Part shown: in pieces, positions 29,401 to 32,532 of the stretch
Numbering within the stretch: the first letter of the stretch is position 1
Layout: each line of letters starts with the position of its first letter
DNA from: Deltaproteobacteria bacterium
Lineage (GTDB): Bacteria > Desulfobacterota > Desulfarculia > Adiutricales > Adiutricaceae
Reading direction: 5' to 3'
DNA length: 32,532 bases
Assembly (NCBI GenBank): GCA_031269825.1
Contig: JAISYP010000092.1
Location: forward strand, 1-32,532
Program-made: the position numbers and the translations under genes
The notes under the pieces: generated by a model
The model's input: the letters and a program-made list of their open reading frames with translations, nothing else
Told to the model about the DNA's origin: nothing
Databases searched by the model: none

Positions 29401-31633
29401 GCCAGCTCTCACCGTCCTCTCTACGGGAACCTTAACCATCGAAGCCGAGGTGGCCGGTTATTCCGCTGGTATCGCCCGGTTTTTGGTTAGCGATCCCTTA
29501 CGACCAGACACCTTAACCTTGGCCGTGGAGCCGAAAACTATTAAGTTAGGCGAAGCGACCTCTTTAACGCTCGCCATCTTAAAAAATGGCTCGCCCCTTT
29601 CGGCGGGCGAAGAGGTTAGTCTCCGCGCCGGCCTAGGTTTGGGGAACCTCCCCACCCAAGCCAACTTAACCGGGCCAGGGGAACTGACCATTTCTAACGC
29701 CGTGGGTCTGGCCCTAGGCCAGACGACCCTGCAAGTCCAACAAGGCTCGACACTAAGTAATATCGTCACCCTAACCGTGGAACCTAATAATCCTGTCCTC
29801 CCCGTTCCCCCAGACACCCTGAGTTTAGCGGTTAGCCCGGGAACTATTAAATATGGCGAATCGACCGCTTTAACCCTCACCATCTTAAAAAATGGCTCGC
29901 CCCTCCCGGCGGGGACAGAGGTTAGTCTCCGCGCCGGCTTAGGTTTGGGGAACCTTCCGGCCCAAGCCAACTTAACCGGGCTGGGGGAACTGACCATCGC
30001 CGCCGTTGGTCTCTCCCTAGGTCAGACGACCATCCAAATCCAACAGGGCTCGATACTGAGTAATATGGTCACCCTGACCGTGGAAGCCAATGAGTCTGTC
30101 CAGCCCGTCCCCCCAGACGCCCTGACTTTGGCGGTTAACCCTAAAACGCTAAAACTGGGCGAATCGAGCGCTTTAACCCTCACCATCTTAAAAAATGGCT
30201 CGCCCCTCCCGGCGGGCGAAGAGGTTAGTCTCCGCGCCGGCCTAGGTTTGGGGAACCTCCCCGCCCAAGCCAACTTAACTGGGCTGGGGGAACTGACCAT
30301 CGCCACCGTGGGTCTGGCCCTAGGCCAGACGACCATCCAAGTCCAACAAGGCTCAATACTGAGTAACATGGTCACCCTTACCGTGGAACCTAATAATCCT
30401 GTCCTCCCCGTCCCCCCAGACGCCCTAAGTTTGGCGGTTAGCCCAGGAACTATTAAATATGGCGAATCGAGCGCTTTATCGCTCGCCATCTTAAAAAATG
30501 GCGCGCCTCTCCCGGTGGGGACAGAGGTTAGTCTATTAACCGGTTTAGGTTTGGGGAACCTCCCCACCCAAGCCAACTTAACCGGGCTAGGGGAACTGAC
30601 CATTCCCAACGCGGTCGGTCTGGCCTTAGGTCAGACAACCATTCAAGTCCAACAGGGAGCCTTACTAAGTAATGCCGTCACCCTAACCGTTGAGGCGAGC
30701 GGAACGTTAGCCTTACAAACGCTCACCCCCACCGTGGACTGGCTTAACCCCACGACCGTGACCTTGGCTTTGTCGCTTAATGGCCAGCCGTTACCGGCTG
30801 GCCTCCAAGTTAACCTTTTGGCGGGCGATGGTTTCGCCAACTACCCCACCAGCCAAACCAGCCAAACTGGCGGGCTGGTCTCCTTACCCAACTTAGTGGC
30901 GCGAAAGGCTGGGCCCATTTACGTCGCCGCCGAAACTGGCGGCTTAACCAGTAACCAAGTCCCCATCACGGTGATTTTCGATAACGGCCAACTGGCCATG
31001 ACCGCCCAACCCCAATCTTTGGAATGGCTGGTTCCCACCCAGGTGACCTTCGCGTTAACTTATCAAGGGCAAGAGCTGCCAGCCGGAATATCAGTTAATC
31101 TAACCAGCCCCGACCAAAGTTTAGGTAATCTCCCCGCCGCCCTAACCAAGACGGGCGGGATAATCACGGCTCCCAAGGCCCAGGCTTTAAAACCAACTGG
31201 AGTTTTAACCGCCGAAGCCAGCGTCACCGGCTTTACCCATCGCCCCAGCGTCAGCTTCGGCGCCTTTGTCCAGCCCGCGGGGTTCACGGCCGAAATCGGG
31301 GCCACGACGGATCAGGGGGGCGGCGGTCTAGGGGGCGCTAACTTCCCAGACGCCTTCCTGGTCTCCTGTCAGCCCAACTGGATTCGGATAACCTTGGGCT
31401 ACCAAGGTCAAATCGTGGCCAATACCCCGGTCACCGTCACCGGGTTCCAACTGGATATCAGCGGTCAACCCCAATTGACCAACGCGATGGGGGAAATATT
31501 TGGGGTGACGGAATATGGCAAACAACACCAGAGCTCCTACGCCCTAAACTCCAACTACGCGTTTGAGATAGCTGGGGTCACGGTAAGTTGGCCAGGCCCG
31601 CCCCCCATGGACTTTAAGGTTTGTAAGCCATAA
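26459..31633 (+). CDS. Inverse autotransporter adhesin (intimin/invasin-like) with Ig-like repeats
   Basis: This 1724-aa protein has an inverse-autotransporter architecture. The N-terminus has five SSLGQ-type pentapeptides (16-40), a hydrophobic helix and a lipobox LTAC with Cys68. A Pro/Ser/Asn spacer and one or two beta-rich segments (~135-440) follow. The barrel (~455-680) carries the family pattern LAYLGLGQRFF, GYNAFVDSDLERAHYRAGLG, ELWSRQVKLAANLYQGLGPW and SGWDIRAEGRLPF. Then come DRDYQMPLAYQ (~693), three diverged Ig-like domains (~705-1015, with a Pro/Ser linker near 800-825), four near-identical ~101-residue domains (1017 to ~1415) and two more diverged ones. A C-terminal domain has Cys1637 and Cys1722, probably disulphide-bonded. 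The barrel would hold the passenger at the cell surface for binding to a host or another cell. AAGGAG precedes the ATG and a strong terminator follows. Confidence 0.92.
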   Translation: MISSILALIRSLPRRSSLGQSSLGQSSLGQSPVGQSSLGWASSWARLAITLVLTIIIIGSLGLSLTACSSQESFSQPSQPPPSLTAALFAEPLRDSLATPPSSTPNSTLNNNLASPNHAAPSPNAFPRPDRPFYQLTVLGTPVAGERRDLELRLTKPGQVPADGLTIKVRPHPAWVNLRPINRRLDSQGRLFLKGLLTHPALTQAPLTVDIGPGQSRATTLVNIQSASYAMTIVGLTRRPPGARPARRLANNLAGDQAKSRSQTSLEVSPPTHRPSNPPANYPASPLTKNSVSLVKTDLPINGPVFDLDLAIQRDGQNYSGTITFPSVTHLPNLRNLPRPVVQGRLSLKGLKIVAPGPLVGLLPHGRVTMFLDPRSPTLTPFGTNLASSSGQAESSPALAPASITFPPLANPQKVPQPIMDRFLAYLARNPAGGQKSPLGPIATESLSLLSATIGEKLSPWGQFRSRLGLGSGGQFQGGVDYLFPFVERPDWLFFGQGGASFNDQGRLLAYLGLGQRFFPQPDWAIGYNAFVDSDLERAHYRAGLGLELWSRQVKLAANLYQGLGPWRKSLDYPQWPVLERAASGWDIRAEGRLPFAPSLALTGSVGKWRGGGASHSPIGSFTPYKRTQGRSFSYGLNWSPWPFLTASLSQTQIQGQKAQLSLGLALTVRPGVAWSEQTLAAKPQLARHDFVDRDYQMPLAYQGLTIHRITLMSDLGQGLYRFAVKDGFGQVVKNLAIHVSIQDPKAQIYDPGKQIVTKTFLTDSSGEALAQYRSPTGTPTLATLKTSHGQGEFLVTPLVSPPPNPSPSPPDSEKQTPQTPEEPVYAVFLKQAQTPNFVFGLKDQNDEPVPNQAITGEILDGSVQIYGSRARTIASRFVTNPKGEFEVSLGPQPGHPETDLALTPEKGARQVFTLPLPHELALQASASELTSLTATDIVLTLLFNNAPLAQGTAVKLTGTPGGWANLPAHELVGEHGQIALPALTVLSTGTLTIEAEVAGYSAGIARFLVSDPLRPDTLTLAVEPKTIKLGEATSLTLAILKNGSPLSAGEEVSLRAGLGLGNLPTQANLTGPGELTISNAVGLALGQTTLQVQQGSTLSNIVTLTVEPNNPVLPVPPDTLSLAVSPGTIKYGESTALTLTILKNGSPLPAGTEVSLRAGLGLGNLPAQANLTGLGELTIAAVGLSLGQTTIQIQQGSILSNMVTLTVEANESVQPVPPDALTLAVNPKTLKLGESSALTLTILKNGSPLPAGEEVSLRAGLGLGNLPAQANLTGLGELTIATVGLALGQTTIQVQQGSILSNMVTLTVEPNNPVLPVPPDALSLAVSPGTIKYGESSALSLAILKNGAPLPVGTEVSLLTGLGLGNLPTQANLTGLGELTIPNAVGLALGQTTIQVQQGALLSNAVTLTVEASGTLALQTLTPTVDWLNPTTVTLALSLNGQPLPAGLQVNLLAGDGFANYPTSQTSQTGGLVSLPNLVARKAGPIYVAAETGGLTSNQVPITVIFDNGQLAMTAQPQSLEWLVPTQVTFALTYQGQELPAGISVNLTSPDQSLGNLPAALTKTGGIITAPKAQALKPTGVLTAEASVTGFTHRPSVSFGAFVQPAGFTAEIGATTDQGGGGLGGANFPDAFLVSCQPNWIRITLGYQGQIVANTPVTVTGFQLDISGQPQLTNAMGEIFGVTEYGKQHQSSYALNSNYAFEIAGVTVSWPGPPPMDFKVCKP
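26504..26578 (+). repeat. 15-bp tandem repeat (5 units) in the adhesin N-terminus
   Basis: In-frame units encode SSLGQ, SSLGQ, SSLGQ, SPVGQ and SSLGW just before the signal helix. Confidence 0.9.
29507..30704 (+). repeat. Four tandem ~303-bp Ig-domain repeats
   Basis: Copies begin at 29507, 29813, 30116 and 30419, with lengths 306, 303, 303 and about 286. Each encodes D-x-L-x-LAV, ILKNG-x-PL, EVSL, GLGLGNLP-x-QANLTG and GQTT-x-Q-x-QQG. DNA identity is high, including silent positions, so the copies are recent or are homogenised by recombination. Confidence 0.92.
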
Positions 31634-31655
31634 TTAAAAAAAAACAAAAGGTTAG

Positions 31656-31694
31656 CGCGCCCCCGCCTCGCTTGAGCCGGGGGCGCGTTTTTTT
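31656..31694 (+). terminator. Strong intrinsic terminator of the adhesin gene
   Basis: Arms CGCGCCCCCG (31656-31665) and CGGGGGCGCG (31678-31687) are followed by seven T. An A-rich run (about 31635-31649) precedes the stem, so it may work in both directions. It starts 23 bases after the adhesin stop. Confidence 0.9.
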
Positions 31695-32144
31695 AGGACT
31701 TCTTGGCACTTGGGACAAGTATTGATTTTTCACTAATCGAATAATTACCATCGTCAGGAAAATTGGCGGGACTAATATTAATGGCGCGCGTGGGCTGATC
31801 GGCGAGAAAGAACAAATAAACGTCTGATGGGGATTGGCGAACCTTAAGCCGCGGGTAAAAATGTCCTTAAACAGCGCGCGCGTGGTTAGTGTCATGGTGG
31901 AACAAAGAAGGTAACCGCCAAGATTATCGCGAGACGGTCACTCGTTATCGCAAAAAAAGAGCTCAATTTTAGAAATAATACGCGCGAGAGGCTAATTTTA
32001 TCGTGAATCTAACAACATGGACTATTATTACCATTTTCTAGCGCTAAATGTTATGGTCGAGCGAGCGGCGTCGGTCAAAGACTCATGACTGGGGGGCGAA
32101 GCCGGGCTAGCTAAATGACGGTTTCTCAAAAAACCAGGCCATAA

Positions 32145-32175
32145 TGGCCCACTTTTCTCAGGGAAAAATGGGCCA
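32145..32175. repeat. Hairpin in the terminal non-coding stretch
   Basis: Arms TGGCCCA (32145-32151) and TGGGCCA (32169-32175) are extended inward by a TTTTC/GGAAAA imperfect stem. Confidence 0.7.
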
Positions 32176-32313
32176 CCGCGATGGGCTCGCTCTCTAGATT
32201 TGACCACCTTTCCGTCCGCTCGATGACGCGGCTCACATTTGGATCAAGGACTAATGACCAAAGCGCGCAACGCGCTTAGGCCGCTTTGATCAGACGCGCG
32301 CCAGGGCGCGCGC

Positions 32314-32379
32314 GCATATACTGGACGCATACAGCTGGAAGTATACATTGAACGTATATACTGGACTTATACACTGGAA
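32314..32379. repeat. Five imperfect ~13-bp direct repeats (GTATATACTGGAC-like)
   Basis: Units begin at 32314, 32327, 32341, 32354 and 32367 and read GCATATACTGGAC, GCATACAGCTGGAA, GTATACATTGAAC, GTATATACTGGAC and TTATACACTGGAA. Spacing is 13 bases, except one unit of 14. Confidence 0.85.
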
Positions 32380-32532
32380 TAGGCCAATAATAATGAAAAA
32401 CTATACCAACCCCCTTTTTAATTTCCAAAAGCGCCTTATGGAAACCAGCGCCAGATCATTACCTCTCGCCAGCCGCCATAACGAAACACACCTTTTTTTG
32501 GCTCTAAAATTTTAAAAGTCAAATCCCAGGCC

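Larger units (their letters stand above)
31695..32532. other. Terminal stretch without a convincing gene
   Basis: I find no gene with a ribosome site or a recognisable product. The stretch contains the 32145-32175 hairpin, a nested inverted repeat at about 32256-32290 (AAGCGCG/CGCGCTT inside GACCAAAGCG/CGCTTTGATC) and the 13-bp repeat array at 32314-32379. It could be a control region for a gene beyond the window, or an origin/transfer-type locus. No tRNA was recognised. Confidence 0.5.

Noticed and set aside
29458-30609. Reverse open frames of 179 and 195 aa opposite the Ig repeats
   Set aside because: Their repeats mirror the forward Ig-domain repeats, and the forward frame has a clear family match.
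29507-30704. CRISPR-like periodic repeats
   Set aside because: The ~303-base units are coding, in frame and contiguous, with no spacers.
31614-31895. 93-aa reverse ORF across the adhesin terminator
   Set aside because: It runs through the terminator stem and the end of the adhesin gene and has no recognisable product.
31695-32532. tRNA gene or attachment site at the end of the window
   Set aside because: I looked for a T-arm and CCA-end pattern and for repeated ends and saw none.
416-32532. Transposase or insertion sequence
   Set aside because: No open frame with a transposase-like catalytic pattern and no pair of terminal inverted repeats bounding a gene.

Overview
The window holds a large part of a type IVB (Dot/Icm, IncI/R64 Tra-like) secretion or conjugation system from a Gram-negative bacterium, followed by an ArdC-like antirestriction gene and a giant inverse autotransporter (intimin/invasin-like) adhesin. 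Every gene I accept lies on the + strand. Genes are GC-rich (roughly 55% by eye) and are separated by sharply AT-rich islands at about 11.05-11.52, 14.03-14.09, 18.88-19.02 and 26.24-26.45 kb. Lipoprotein signals, outer-membrane components and an inverse autotransporter show a two-membrane cell. I cannot assign a genus. A host-associated proteobacterium or Desulfobacterota-like lineage is a guess. The element could be a chromosomal effector-export system or a conjugative plasmid/ICE; ArdC next door leans towards conjugation.

Layout: icmC/dotE-like and icmD/dotP-like membrane proteins (0.35-1.3 kb); dotI/icmL with a ~630-residue extra N-terminus (1.46-3.9 kb); the dotO/icmB ATPase (4.1-7.1 kb); an unrecognised 751-aa protein with a possible OB-fold N-terminus and three long repeats (7.4-9.7 kb); a hairpin-packed spacer; a secreted IcmX/TraW-position protein (9.95-11.05 kb); an AT-rich island; a doubtful small ORF coupled to dotA (11.6-14.0 kb); a dotD-dotC-dotB-icmT cluster in the R64 traHIJK order (14.1-18.9 kb); an AT-rich island with a near-consensus promoter embedded in 11-bp direct repeats; an operon of a 4-Cys exported protein, a lytic transglycosylase and dotM/icmP (19.1-22.6 kb); a decayed-looking repeat-rich gap; a 78-aa acidic protein, the ArdC-like protein and a small basic protein (23.3-26.2 kb); the 1724-aa adhesin with four near-identical Ig-like repeats and a strong terminator (26.5-31.7 kb); and about 840 bases without a convincing gene but with a 13-bp repeat array.

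Together the Dot proteins would give parts of the outer-membrane core (DotC, DotD), inner-membrane parts (DotA, DotI, IcmC, IcmD, IcmT), two energising ATPases (DotB, DotO), a wall-opening enzyme and one member of the coupling complex (DotM). DotF, DotG, DotH, the coupling ATPase DotL and the Icm chaperones are not in this window.

Two window-wide oddities stand out. First, several normally compact Dot proteins carry very long low-complexity extensions built from in-frame 12-, 15- or 18-bp minisatellites; DotI and DotM share the same kind of 15-bp, often GATC-bearing, pentapeptide unit. Second, perfect short-loop inverted repeats with 9-13 bp arms are far more frequent than chance, inside genes as well as between them, and their sequences are unrelated. 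Both could come from strand misalignment during replication.
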